Origin: JAJEFO01 sp009843725
GTDB taxonomy: Bacteria; Pseudomonadota; Alphaproteobacteria; Rhodobacterales; Rhodobacteraceae
Length of the DNA stretch: 64,000 bases
Reading direction: 5' to 3'
Assembly: GCA_965243215.1 (NCBI GenBank)
Contig: CBDEUJ010000003.1
Location: 496,001 to 560,000, forward strand
Both the position numbers and the translations under genes were made by a program. This document shows, one piece after another, positions 41,814 to 52,680 of this stretch. Position 1 is the first letter of the stretch. Each line of letters begins with the position of its first letter. The notes beneath the pieces were generated by a model. It was not told the origin of the DNA. It made no database searches and saw nothing but the letters and a program-made list of their open reading frames with translations.

Positions 41814-44777
41814 ATGACCGAGCAATCCCCGAACGACGTCTTCAAGGCGTCCAGCTTTCTTCAGGGCCACAACGCCGCATATGTCGAACAGCTGCATGCC
41901 CGCTATGCCGGCAATCCGGACGCGGTGGACGAGGGCTGGCGCCAGTTCTTCCGCGAGCTCGGCGACGCCGAGGCGGACGCCCGGGCCGAGGCGGCCGGAC
42001 CGAGCTGGGCGCGGCCCGACTGGCCGCCCGCTCCCAGCGACGAACTGACGGCCGCGCTCGACGGACAGTGGGGCGATCTCGGCCCCGCCGCACAGAAGCA
42101 GGCCGGAAACAGGATCACGGCCAAGGCTGCGGAAGCCGGCATCAGGCTCTCGGACGAACAGGTGCGCCGCGCAGTGCTCGATTCGGTTCGCGCGCTCATG
42201 CTGATCCGGGCCTACCGGATCCGAGGCCATCTCGTCGCGGACCTTGATCCCCTCGGCATGCGCGACGAGGAGCCCCACCCGGAACTCGATCCCAGGTCCT
42301 ACGGCTTCACCGGCGACGACATGGACCGGCAGATATTCATCGACAACGTCCTCGGGCTGGAGACGGCCTCGATACGCGAGATCGTCGCGCTCGTGAAGCG
42401 GACCTATTGCGGCACCTTCGCCCTGCAGTACATGCACATCTCCGACCCCGGGCAGGCATCCTGGCTCAAGGAGCGGATCGAGGGCCTCGGCAAGGAAATC
42501 GCCTTCACCCAGAACGGCAGGAAGGCGATCCTGAACAAGCTCGTGGAAGCCGAAGGTTTCGAGAAGTTCCTGCACGTCAAGTACACCGGCACCAAGCGCT
42601 TCGGCCTTGACGGCGGCGAAAGCCTGATCCCCGCAATGGAGCAGGTCATCAAGCGGGGCGGCGCCCTCGGTGTCGAGGAGATCGTCATCGGCATGCCGCA
42701 CAGGGGCCGGCTGAGCGTCCTGGCGAACGTCATGGGCAAGCCGTTCCGGGCGATTTTCAACGAGTTCCAGGGCGGCAGCTTCAAGCCGGAGGAGGTCGAC
42801 GGCTCCGGCGACGTCAAGTACCACCTCGGCGCGTCCTCGGACCGCGAGTTCGACGGCAACACGGTGCATCTGAGCCTGACCGCGAACCCGAGCCATCTCG
42901 AGGCCGTGAACCCGGTCGTGCTCGGCAAGGTTCGCGCCAAGCAGGACCAGATCAGCGACATCGCGCGCGCGAAGGTCCTGTCGATCCTCCTCCACGGAGA
43001 CGCCGCCTTCGCCGGCCAGGGCGTCGTTGCGGAATGCTTCGGCCTGTCTGGCCTCAGGGGCCACAAGACCGGAGGGACGATCCACATCATCGTGAACAAC
43101 CAGATCGGTTTCACGACGGCGCCGCACTTCAGCCGCTCAAGCCCCTATCCGACCGACATCGCGCTGATGGTCGAGGCGCCGATATTCCACGTCAACGGCG
43201 ACGACCCGGAAGCGGTCGTGCACGCCGCGCGGGTCGCGACCGAGTTCCGGCAGAAGTTCGGCAAGGACGTGGTGATCGACATGTTCTGCTATCGCCGCTT
43301 CGGACACAACGAAGGCGACGAGCCGATGTTCACCAACCCGATCATGTACAAGCGGATCAAGAGCCACAAGACCACGCTGTCGCTCTACACGGACCGCCTC
43401 GTGCAGGACGGCCTCATTCCCGAGGGCGAGATCGAGGACATGAAGGCGGCTTTCCAGGCGCGCCTGAACGAGGAGTTCGAGGCCGGCAAGGCCTACCGGC
43501 CGAACAAGGCCGACTGGCTGGACGGGCGCTGGAGCCATCTCGACAGGGAAGGCAAGAGATACCAGCGCGGGAAGACCGCGATAAGGAAGTCGACGATGAC
43601 GCAAATCGGGCGCGCGCTGACAACGGCGCCCAAGAGCTTCCCCCTGCACCGGACGGTCGACCGCCTGCTGGACGCCCGGCGCGAGATGTTCAGGACCGGC
43701 AAGGACCTCGACTGGGCCACGGGTGAGGCGCTGGCCTTCGGGTCGCTCCTGACGGAGGGCATTCCGGTCCGGCTCTCGGGCCAGGATTCAACGCGCGGGA
43801 CGTTCAGCCAGCGCCATTCGGGCTTCGTCAACCAGGAGACCGAGGAAAGGTACTACCCGCTGAACCACATCCGCAAGGGGCAGGCGCAGTACGAAGTGAT
43901 CGATTCGATGCTCTCGGAATACGCCGTCTGCGGGTTCGAATACGGCTACTCGCTTGCCGAACCGAATTCGCTGGTCCTCTGGGAAGCGCAGTTCGGCGAC
44001 TTCGCGAACGGCGCGCAGATCATGTTCGACCAGTTCGTGTCGTCCGGCGAGCGGAAATGGCTCAGGATGAGCGGCCTCGTCCTCCTGTTGCCGCACGGCT
44101 TCGAGGGCCAGGGCCCGGAGCATTCCAGCGCCCGGCTCGAACGGTTCCTGCAGATGTGCGCAGAGGACAACTGGATCGTCGCCAACTGCACGACGCCGGC
44201 AAACTACTTCCACATTCTCCGGCGCCAGATGCATCGCTCCTTCCGCAAGCCGCTCGTGCTGATGACGCCGAAGTCGCTCCTGCGCCACAAGCTGGCCGTC
44301 AGCGACGCGGCGGACTTCGTCACGGGGTCGAGCTTCCATCGCGTGCTCTGGGACGATGCCGAAAAGGGCCGTTCCGACACCGAACTCGTGCCGGACAAGA
44401 AGATCCGGCGCGTCGTGATGTGTTCGGGCAAGGTCTATTTCGACCTCCTCGATGAGCGCGATTCACGTGGCATCGACGACATCTACCTCCTGCGCGTCGA
44501 GCAGTTCTATCCGTTCCCCGCCCAGGCGACCGTCAAGGAGCTGAAGCGGTTCCCGAACGCGGAGTTCGTCTGGTGCCAGGAAGAGCCCAAGAACCAGGGC
44601 GCGTGGACCTACATGGAACCGAACATCGAATGGGTGCTGACACGCATCAACGCAAAGGTCACCAGGCCGAAATACGCCGGTCGCGCCACCAGCGCGTCAA
44701 CGGCGGCGGGCCTCGCATCCTCTCACAAATCGCAACAAGAGGCGCTCGTGGACGAAGCGCTGACGCTGGGAAGCTAG
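41814..44777 (+). CDS. sucA: 2-Oxoglutarate dehydrogenase E1 component
   Basis: I chose ATG 41814 (987 residues), preceded by GGAGG. The start MTEQSPNDVFKASSFLQGHN matches the family and the longer upstream frame does not. Thiamine diphosphate binding is visible in LHGDAAFAGQGVVAE and NNQIGFTT. IGMPHRGRLSVLANV, CYRRFGHNEGDEP and WEAQFGDFANGAQ are conserved. The N-terminal part carries the SucB-binding segment typical of E1o. It decarboxylates 2-oxoglutarate and loads succinyl onto lipoyl-SucB, whose gene starts 3 bases after the stop. Confidence 0.98.
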   Translation: MTEQSPNDVFKASSFLQGHNAAYVEQLHARYAGNPDAVDEGWRQFFRELGDAEADARAEAAGPSWARPDWPPAPSDELTAALDGQWGDLGPAAQKQAGNRITAKAAEAGIRLSDEQVRRAVLDSVRALMLIRAYRIRGHLVADLDPLGMRDEEPHPELDPRSYGFTGDDMDRQIFIDNVLGLETASIREIVALVKRTYCGTFALQYMHISDPGQASWLKERIEGLGKEIAFTQNGRKAILNKLVEAEGFEKFLHVKYTGTKRFGLDGGESLIPAMEQVIKRGGALGVEEIVIGMPHRGRLSVLANVMGKPFRAIFNEFQGGSFKPEEVDGSGDVKYHLGASSDREFDGNTVHLSLTANPSHLEAVNPVVLGKVRAKQDQISDIARAKVLSILLHGDAAFAGQGVVAECFGLSGLRGHKTGGTIHIIVNNQIGFTTAPHFSRSSPYPTDIALMVEAPIFHVNGDDPEAVVHAARVATEFRQKFGKDVVIDMFCYRRFGHNEGDEPMFTNPIMYKRIKSHKTTLSLYTDRLVQDGLIPEGEIEDMKAAFQARLNEEFEAGKAYRPNKADWLDGRWSHLDREGKRYQRGKTAIRKSTMTQIGRALTTAPKSFPLHRTVDRLLDARREMFRTGKDLDWATGEALAFGSLLTEGIPVRLSGQDSTRGTFSQRHSGFVNQETEERYYPLNHIRKGQAQYEVIDSMLSEYAVCGFEYGYSLAEPNSLVLWEAQFGDFANGAQIMFDQFVSSGERKWLRMSGLVLLLPHGFEGQGPEHSSARLERFLQMCAEDNWIVANCTTPANYFHILRRQMHRSFRKPLVLMTPKSLLRHKLAVSDAADFVTGSSFHRVLWDDAEKGRSDTELVPDKKIRRVVMCSGKVYFDLLDERDSRGIDDIYLLRVEQFYPFPAQATVKELKRFPNAEFVWCQEEPKNQGAWTYMEPNIEWVLTRINAKVTRPKYAGRATSASTAAGLASSHKSQQEALVDEALTLGS

Positions 44778-44780
44778 ATC

Positions 44781-46301
44781 ATGCCAACTGAAGTTCGAGT
44801 GCCCACCCTGGGCGAAAGCGTGACCGAAGCCACCGTCGCCACCTGGTTCAAGAAACCGGGCGAGCAGGTATCGGTCGACGAGATGCTCTGCGAACTGGAA
44901 ACCGACAAGGTGACCGTCGAGGTGCCGTCACCGGCAACAGGCAAGCTGGCGGAGATCGTTGCGGCGGAAGGCGCGACGGTCGCGCCGGACGCGCTGCTCG
45001 CGACCCTGAGCGCAGCCGACGGCGCAGCGCCTGCACCTGCCACGCCGGACGCGGCGCCCGCCGCGACGACCGCAGCTTCGGCAAACGAAGCCAAGGGGGA
45101 CGGACAGGCCGTCGACGTCATGGTGCCTGCGCTTGGCGAAAGCGTGACCGAGGCGACGGTATCGACCTGGTTCAAGTCGGCGGGGGACGCGGTCGCCGCC
45201 GACGAAATGCTCTGCGAACTTGAGACCGACAAGGTTTCGGTCGAGGTGCCCGCCCCGGTTGCGGGAGTCCTGGCGGAAGTCCTGAAGGGCGAAGGCGAAA
45301 CCGTCGAGGCCGGCGGCAGGCTCGCCGTGATGGCGGCCGGCGATGGCGCCGCGACCGCCGCGCCCGCTGCCAAGCCGTCGGCAGGGGAGGCCGGTGCGGC
45401 GCCGGCCGCGGGACGGAAAGGCGAGGATGCCCCCTCTGCCAGGAAAATGATGGCCGAGGCGGGCCTTTCGCCCGACCAGGTCTCCGGCACCGGACGGGAC
45501 GGGCGGGTGATGAAGGAGGACGTGCTGAAGGCGATCGCCGCACCCGCGCAACCGGAAGCCCCGGTCCAGGAACTGCGGGCGCCGGTCCCGGTCGAGGACG
45601 CGGCGCGGGAAGAGCGCGTCAAGATGACCCGCTTGCGCCAGACCATTGCGCGACGGCTGAAGGACGCCCAGAACACGGCCGCCGTCCTGACCACCTACAA
45701 CGAGGTGGACATGTCGGCGGTGATGGGGCTCCGGCAGGAGTACAAGGACCTCTTCGAAAGGAAGCACGGCGTGAAGCTCGGCTTCATGTCCTTCTTCACG
45801 AAGGCTTGCTGTCACGCCTTGGCGGAGGTTCCGGAAGTCAACGCGGAGATCGACGGGACCGACATCGTCTACAAGAACTTCGTGCACATTGGCATCGCCG
45901 TCGGCACGCCAACCGGCCTTGTCGTGCCGGTTGTGCGCGACGCCGACCGGATGAGCTTTGCCGGCATCGAGAAGCGGATCAACGAGCTCGGCGCACGGGC
46001 GCGCGACGGCAAGCTCTCGATGGCGGAGATGCAGGGCGGAACCTTCACGATCTCGAACGGCGGCGTCTACGGCTCGCTGATGAGCTCGCCGATCCTGAAC
46101 CCGCCGCAGTCCGGCATCCTCGGCATGCACAAGATCCAGGAACGCCCCGTCGCGCTGAAGGGCGAGGTCGTCATTCGCCCGATGATGTATCTCGCCCTGT
46201 CCTACGATCACCGGATCGTGGACGGAAAGGGCGCGGTCACGTTCCTCGTGCGCGTGAAGGAAGCGCTCGAGGATCCGCGGCGCCTGCTGATGGATCTTTG
46301 A
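44781..46301 (+). CDS. sucB: Dihydrolipoyl succinyltransferase (E2) with two lipoyl domains
   Basis: The 506-residue protein is longer than E. coli SucB (about 405) because it has two lipoyl domains. The first has ELETDKVTVEVPSP with lipoyl Lys43, the second ELETDKVSVEVPAP with Lys151, joined by Ala/Pro linkers. The E1/E3-binding domain follows (SARKMMAEAGLSPDQVSGTG, about 217-252). The acyltransferase core has FTISNGGVYGSLMSSPILN and the catalytic SYDHRIVDG near residue 475. It transfers the succinyl group to CoA. Confidence 0.97.
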   Translation: MPTEVRVPTLGESVTEATVATWFKKPGEQVSVDEMLCELETDKVTVEVPSPATGKLAEIVAAEGATVAPDALLATLSAADGAAPAPATPDAAPAATTAASANEAKGDGQAVDVMVPALGESVTEATVSTWFKSAGDAVAADEMLCELETDKVSVEVPAPVAGVLAEVLKGEGETVEAGGRLAVMAAGDGAATAAPAAKPSAGEAGAAPAAGRKGEDAPSARKMMAEAGLSPDQVSGTGRDGRVMKEDVLKAIAAPAQPEAPVQELRAPVPVEDAAREERVKMTRLRQTIARRLKDAQNTAAVLTTYNEVDMSAVMGLRQEYKDLFERKHGVKLGFMSFFTKACCHALAEVPEVNAEIDGTDIVYKNFVHIGIAVGTPTGLVVPVVRDADRMSFAGIEKRINELGARARDGKLSMAEMQGGTFTISNGGVYGSLMSSPILNPPQSGILGMHKIQERPVALKGEVVIRPMMYLALSYDHRIVDGKGAVTFLVRVKEALEDPRRLLMDL

Positions 46302-46378
46302 ACGGCCCGCCCGCCTGAAGACTTGCCGCGCTTCCGGTTCGGCGGCTCCGGAGCGGCGCCCAGAGAAGGGAACCTGAC

Positions 46379-47767
<1,389 letters not shown>

Positions 47768-47795
47768 CGGCAGCCGGCCGTCACTCCCTGCAGGG

Positions 47796-47814
47796 GTCGC
47801 GGGCATCCCGCGAC
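47796..47814. terminator. Hairpin between convergent lpd and ptsP, probable bidirectional terminator
   Basis: GTCGCGGG-CAT-CCCGCGAC is a perfect 8-bp stem with a 3-base loop, placed between the ends of two convergent genes. There is no T-run on either side. Confidence 0.55.
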
Positions 47815-47929
47815 TCGCATTCAGGCATTTTCGGGGCAATCGCGGCGGCACGGGCCCTGCGGATGGCGGCAAACTCCGTTCCTCGGAACGCATGGGCATC
47901 CCGCGGCGCGTTCGGGCAAGCGCCCGGCC

Positions 47930-50218
47930 TCAGTTCCCAGCGGTCTGGAGCCACTCCATGACATGGCCTCGGACAGACTGGTGTCCGCTTTCGCGCGCCC
48001 GGTCGATGACCTCGCGCGCCTCGGAAAGATTGACGCGCCGAATCAGGTGCTTGACCGGCCCGATCGAGGCCGGGCGCATCGACAGCGCCCGGAGACCCAC
48101 GGCGGCAAAGCACATTGCGTCGACCGGACGGCCTGCATCCTCGCCGCAAAAGCTGACCGGCGTGCCCGTTTCATCGCAGCGGCGCGTGATGTGCTCGATG
48201 AAGCTCAAGTAGCTGACGTTCAGCGTGTCATAGCGCTTGCGGACACGTTCGTTCTCGCGATCGGCCGCAAAGAAGAACTGCTTCAGGTCATTGCCGCCAA
48301 TGGAAATGAAGTCGGCGACCTCGAACAGCTTCCGCGGCGCGAAGGCAAGGGACGGCGTCTCCAGCATTGCGCCGATCTCGAGGTTCTCGGGCAGCGGATG
48401 GCCAAGCTTCCTTTCGCGCTCGACTTCGTCGAGGACATGCTGGCGGGCGGCCATGAATTCCTCGAGCTGCGCGATGAAAGGGAACATCACTGTCAGCGGC
48501 CGGCCGTTTGCCGCGCGGATCAGGGCCTGCAGCTGCATCCGCATCACGCCCGTCCTGTCAAGCGCGACCCGGATCGCGCGCCAGCCAAGGGCCGGGTTCG
48601 GCTCATCCTCGCGCTTCATGTAGGGCAGCATCTTGTCGGAGCCGATGTCGAGCGTACGAAACACGACGCGCTTGCCGTTCGCCGAATCCAGAACGCGGGA
48701 ATAGATGCCCGCAAGTTCGGCGCGTTGCGGCACGCTTGAACGCGCAAGGAACTGGAGCTCGGTCCGAAAGAGCCCCACGCCCTCCGCACCCGAACCCTCG
48801 AGCGACGGCAGTTCGGCGATAAGGCCCGCATTCATGTGCAGCGAGACCTGTATTCCGTCCCTGGACTCAGCGGGCAGCTCCCTGAGATCCGCGTACCGCT
48901 CCTGGGCCTTGGCCCGCATTGCGGCCTTGTCGCGGAACGCGGTGATCACGGACTCGTCGGGCCGCAGATGCACGAGACCTTGATCCCCGTCGATCATGAC
49001 GTGGTCGCCGTTCAACGCTTCCAGGGTGATGTCACGACCCGCATGAACGATCAGGGGAATCACCCAGGCCCGCGCAATGATCGCCGCATGGCTGCCGACC
49101 GAGCCTTGTTCAAGCACGATGCCGCGGAGCCTGCCACGCCCGTAGTCGAGCAGTTCGGCCGGTCCGATATTGCGCGCCACGAGCACCGCATCGTCGGGGA
49201 TGTCGGCTGCGGGGTCGCCCCCCTGTCCGGTCAGGATGCGCAGGAGCCGGTTCGAGAGATCGTCGAGATCCTGCAGCCGCTCGCGAAGATAGGCGTCGGG
49301 AGACCGGCCCAGGCGGCGCCGGGCCGTGGACTGCTCCTTTTCTACGGCCGCTTCGGCGGAAAGTCCGGCGGCGATGTCGTCCTCCATGCGCTTCATCCAG
49401 GATCGCGAGTTGGCGAACAGCCGATAGGCCTCGAGCACTTCGACCTGATCCTTGTCCACCGCGTCCTGACCGACGGATTCCAGCATGTCATCGACCGATA
49501 CGCGCAGCCGGTCCACGGCCTCGCGAAGCCGTTCGGTTTCCCTCTCCGGGTCATCGGCAACAGGGTTGGTGACCACGACACGCGGCTCGTGGAGATAGAC
49601 ATGCCCTTCGGCCACGCCTTCCTGCCCGATCTGGCCGCGAAATTGCATGGGTCTCGTGTGAAGCGCGCGAAGCGCCTCGCCTTCGCCCACGAACGCGCCG
49701 AGCTCCGTCATTTCGGCGAGGACCATCGCCACGACCTCGAGCGCATATACCTCGTCATCGGAAAATGCGCGCGCGTCCCGGGACTGGACCACGAGAACGC
49801 CCAGGCGATCCCCGAGACGCTGGATCGGCACGCCGCAGAAGGAGGAAAAGATCTCCTCGCCGGTCTCGGGCATGAAGCGAAAGCCCTTGGCGGAGGGCGC
49901 ATCGGCCTCGTTGACGACGATGCCGTCGCGGGCCACGCGACCGACCAGGCCCTCGCCAAGCCGCATCCGGGTCTTGTGGACCGCATCCTTCTTCAGGCCC
50001 TTGGAAGCGCAAAGCTCAAGCGTGTCGGAATCGAGGAACAGGTAGATCGAGCAGACTTCCGACCGCATTTCCTCGGAAATTATGTTGGTGACATGGTCGA
50101 GCCGCGCCTGTCCGGCGCTGTCCTCGGCGAGGGAATCCCGCAGACGTCGCAAGAGCTTGCGGCTTCCGGTCTCGATCTGCTGCTCCATCCCATCGCTTTC
50201 GTCTTGTTCCGGCGGCAT
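47930..50218 (-). CDS. ptsP: PtsP, enzyme I of the nitrogen phosphotransferase system
   Basis: I chose ATG 50218 (762 residues), preceded by GGGAGG. An N-terminal GAF domain (about 35-165) is followed by the enzyme-I HPr-binding region and the swivelling domain with phospho-His377 in GSVGSHAAIIARAW. The PEP-binding barrel follows, with GVGLFRTELQFL, RTLDIGSDKMLPY, IGAMLETPSLAF, FISIGGNDLKQFFFAADREN and SFCGEDAG. It takes phosphate from PEP and passes it to NPr and EIIA-Ntr, linking carbon and nitrogen status. The GAF domain binds glutamine in some relatives. lysC lies directly upstream on the same strand, a common alphaproteobacterial pairing. Confidence 0.95.
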   Translation of the reverse strand: MPPEQDESDGMEQQIETGSRKLLRRLRDSLAEDSAGQARLDHVTNIISEEMRSEVCSIYLFLDSDTLELCASKGLKKDAVHKTRMRLGEGLVGRVARDGIVVNEADAPSAKGFRFMPETGEEIFSSFCGVPIQRLGDRLGVLVVQSRDARAFSDDEVYALEVVAMVLAEMTELGAFVGEGEALRALHTRPMQFRGQIGQEGVAEGHVYLHEPRVVVTNPVADDPERETERLREAVDRLRVSVDDMLESVGQDAVDKDQVEVLEAYRLFANSRSWMKRMEDDIAAGLSAEAAVEKEQSTARRRLGRSPDAYLRERLQDLDDLSNRLLRILTGQGGDPAADIPDDAVLVARNIGPAELLDYGRGRLRGIVLEQGSVGSHAAIIARAWVIPLIVHAGRDITLEALNGDHVMIDGDQGLVHLRPDESVITAFRDKAAMRAKAQERYADLRELPAESRDGIQVSLHMNAGLIAELPSLEGSGAEGVGLFRTELQFLARSSVPQRAELAGIYSRVLDSANGKRVVFRTLDIGSDKMLPYMKREDEPNPALGWRAIRVALDRTGVMRMQLQALIRAANGRPLTVMFPFIAQLEEFMAARQHVLDEVERERKLGHPLPENLEIGAMLETPSLAFAPRKLFEVADFISIGGNDLKQFFFAADRENERVRKRYDTLNVSYLSFIEHITRRCDETGTPVSFCGEDAGRPVDAMCFAAVGLRALSMRPASIGPVKHLIRRVNLSEAREVIDRARESGHQSVRGHVMEWLQTAGN

Positions 50219-50376
50219 TGCCGCCTCCCGGGGCAAGTAGACCACAGTTGCAGGGCAAAAAAAACGTCAAATGCGGATCGCGATCATGAATGAACTGCGG
50301 CATCCGGCGCGCGGTCACGGCACGATGCCGGACGTTTCCGTGGACATTGAAGCGCCAGATCCGGCCTGCAATCCTT

Positions 50377-50400
50377 CCTGTCCCGGACCAAAGGGACAGG
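50377..50400 (-). terminator. Hairpin between lysC and ptsP
   Basis: CCTGTCCC-N8-GGGACAGG is a perfect 8-bp inverted repeat about 50 bases after the lysC stop in transcription direction. It could end or attenuate lysC transcription before ptsP; no T-run is visible. Confidence 0.45.
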
Positions 50401-50449
50401 TCATCGATGCGTCCCGCGCCGCGGCAGCGCCACCAGATGCCGGATCAGT

Positions 50450-51675
50450 TCACGCGGCGTCAGAAAGATCGAACGCCTCGTGAAGGGCCTGCACGGCAAG
50501 CTCCAGGTACTTCCGGTCGATCAGGACGGAAATCTTGATCTCCGAAGTCGTGATGACCTTGATGTTGATGCTCTCGTCGCGAAGCGCCGCGAACATCCGC
50601 GATGCAACGCCGGCATGGCTGCGCATGCCGATGCCCACGACGGAGACCTTGGCCACGTCCTCGTCGGTCACAAGCTTGCCGTAGTTGACTTCACCCGAAG
50701 CCTTCACCGCCTCCATCGCCTGCCTGGCGCGCGCGACCTGGTTCACCGGCAGCGAAAACGTCATGTCGGTGCGGCCATCCTCGGAGATGTTCTGGACGAT
50801 CATGTCCACGTTCACGCCGGCGGACGCAAGCGGGCCGAAGATCGCGGCGGCAATGCCTGGCCGGTCCGCGACCGAAAGCAGCGTCATTTCCGCCTCGTCG
50901 CGGCTGAAGGCGACACCGGCAACCACGTTCTTTTCCATGATGTCCTCCTCGGCACAGACGAGCGTGCCAGCATTGTCGTCGTTGTTCCCGAAAGTCGACA
51001 GGACGCGCAGGCGCACGTTGTAGCGCATCGCAAGCTCGACCGAACGGGTCTGGAGCACGCGCGCGCCGAGCGACGCCAGTTCCAGCATTTCCTCGAACGC
51101 GATCCGGTCCAGCTTGCGGGCCTTGGATCGGTCGTGTAGACTCCGTCGACATCCGTGTAGATGTCGCAGCGCTCGGCCCCGAAAGCGGCCGCAAACGCGA
51201 CCGCGGTGGTGTCCGAGCCGCCGCGACCGAGGGTCGTGACGCGTCCTTCGGGAGAGATGCCCTGGAATCCGGCGACAACCGCGACCTTCATGCCCTCCGC
51301 GAACTTGGCCGTGATGTTCCCGGTCTCGATATCCTCGATTCGCGCCGCGGCATGGGCGCTGTCGGTCTGCACGGGCACCTGCCAGCCGGCCCACGACCGC
51401 GCCGGAATCTCCATCTCCTGCAACGTCAGCGCCATGAGGCCTGCGGTGACCTGTTCGCCCGACGAAACCACGGCATCGTATTCGCGGGCGTCGTAGAGGC
51501 GCGACGTCTCCTCGACCCAGCCGACCAGCTCGTTCGTCTTTCCGGACATCGCCGAGACGATGACAATCACCTCGTGCCCGTTCTCGACCTCGCCGCGCAC
51601 GAGGCTTGCGGCATGCCGGATTCGTTCGAGCGAGGCGACCGACGTGCCACCGAATTTCATGACGAGAATGGGCAT
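50450..51675 (-). pseudogene. lysC: Aspartate kinase gene interrupted by a frameshift near 51,125
   Basis: The N-terminal kinase part reads from ATG 51675 (MPILVMKFGGTSVAS, SAMSGKTNELVGW, TLGRGGSDTTAVAFAAAFGA, CDIYTDVDGVYTTDP). At about 51,125 the homologous reading moves to another frame: KARKLDRIAFEEMLELASLG, VLQTRSVELAMRYNV, and two ACT domains to the stop at 50,450. The segment usually seen between TTDP and KARKLD is missing. This suggests a small deletion of about 13 bases, inferred from the family pattern. As written the gene gives a truncated product ending in the kinase domain. An assembly or sequencing error is a real alternative, because aspartokinase is needed for lysine, threonine, methionine and diaminopimelate synthesis. 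Confidence 0.88.
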
Positions 51676-52202
51676 TGTCCCGCGCCTGCGTTGCATTCGG
51701 CACTACTTACGGCGGAGGCCCGCAAGGTGCAAGAAACGCGCCAAGGCGCGCCGTCGCCGCACATGCAAACCGCGCGGGAATGACAGCGGGCCACATTCCT
51801 GGCCATGCGCGGACAATGATGCGCAATCGTATGTTCGGCCCTTGTGCCATGCAAGATGGATGCTCATCCTGCCGGAATGGCTAGGCAAAGGACCGTCCGC
51901 TGCAGGTCCCTCGCAAGGCTAAGGCGAAATTCGGCCGGCAGAATGGCCTCACGTCGTGCGGTCGCTGCCGTGCGAGGTGCCCGCAACACGAAAGTGCGGA
52001 TTCTGCCGCGGCGGGCTCCAGGATGTGCATCCACAAGCCAGCAGCGACGCTGCTGACCTTCCAATGCGAATTGTGGCGCCTCCCGTGCAGCGGTTGATGC
52101 GCCATGTCCGAAAGATTGTCTGCACCGATCGGAACCGGCCCGTCGCGACCCCCTCGACGGCAGGCTTGATTGCAAGCGAGACCGCATCTATGTCGCGTTT
52201 CC
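51676..52202. other. Gene-free stretch between lysC and the copper chaperone gene
   Basis: About 530 bases between divergent genes contain no gene or clear RNA. A sequence near 51,944-52,032 vaguely resembles a degenerate tRNA 3' half, but the fold does not hold. Promoters for lysC and the chaperone gene should lie here. Confidence 0.4.
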
Positions 52203-52667
52203 ATGCTTGAACGGAGTTCTGTCGGAATCCTTGCCCTTCTGGTCCTGCTCCCGGGCAGCCCGCTGCTCGCCGGAGACATCGAGATCACGGACCCGTATGC
52301 GCGTGCCTCACGCCCCGGGGCACCGACCGGTGCGATTTTCATGTCGATCCAGAATGCGGGCACGACTGCTGATCGCCTGGTTGCCGCAAAGTCGCCCGCT
52401 GCCGCGGTGGTCCAGATCCATACGCATATCGAAGAGAGCGGCATCATGAAGATGCGGGAGGTCGCGGCGGGCATACCGGTTCCGGCAGGCGGCACACACA
52501 CGCTGTCACGCGGTGGCGACCACGTGATGCTGATGGGCGTGACGCAGGATCTCGTTGACGGCGAGACCGTGCCGTTGACGCTCGTCTTCGAGATCGCAGG
52601 CGAAGTCGTGATCGAGGTTCCGGTCGACAACTCGCGTGGCCAGCCGGCAATGAGTGCGGGACAATAG
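52203..52667 (+). CDS. Periplasmic PCu(A)C-type copper chaperone
   Basis: From ATG 52203 the protein has 154 residues. A signal peptide ends near LLAGD. The PCuAC domain follows, with DPYARASRPGAPTGAIFMSI and the copper-binding set of His/Met residues in HTHIEESGIMKMREV and GGDHVMLMG. Such proteins deliver Cu(I) to the CuA centre of cytochrome oxidase. No oxidase genes are nearby. The ribosome site is poor and the start could be a few codons away. It converges with the sirtuin gene. Confidence 0.88.
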   Translation: MLERSSVGILALLVLLPGSPLLAGDIEITDPYARASRPGAPTGAIFMSIQNAGTTADRLVAAKSPAAAVVQIHTHIEESGIMKMREVAAGIPVPAGGTHTLSRGGDHVMLMGVTQDLVDGETVPLTLVFEIAGEVVIEVPVDNSRGQPAMSAGQ

Positions 52668-52680
52668 AAGAAAGCCGTGC

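Noticed and set aside
51944..52032. tRNA-Leu-like 3' half (variable-arm-like and T-arm-like sequence ending near GGGCTCCA)
   Set aside because: The acceptor and D arms do not pair and the T loop lacks the TTC core, so the resemblance may be chance.
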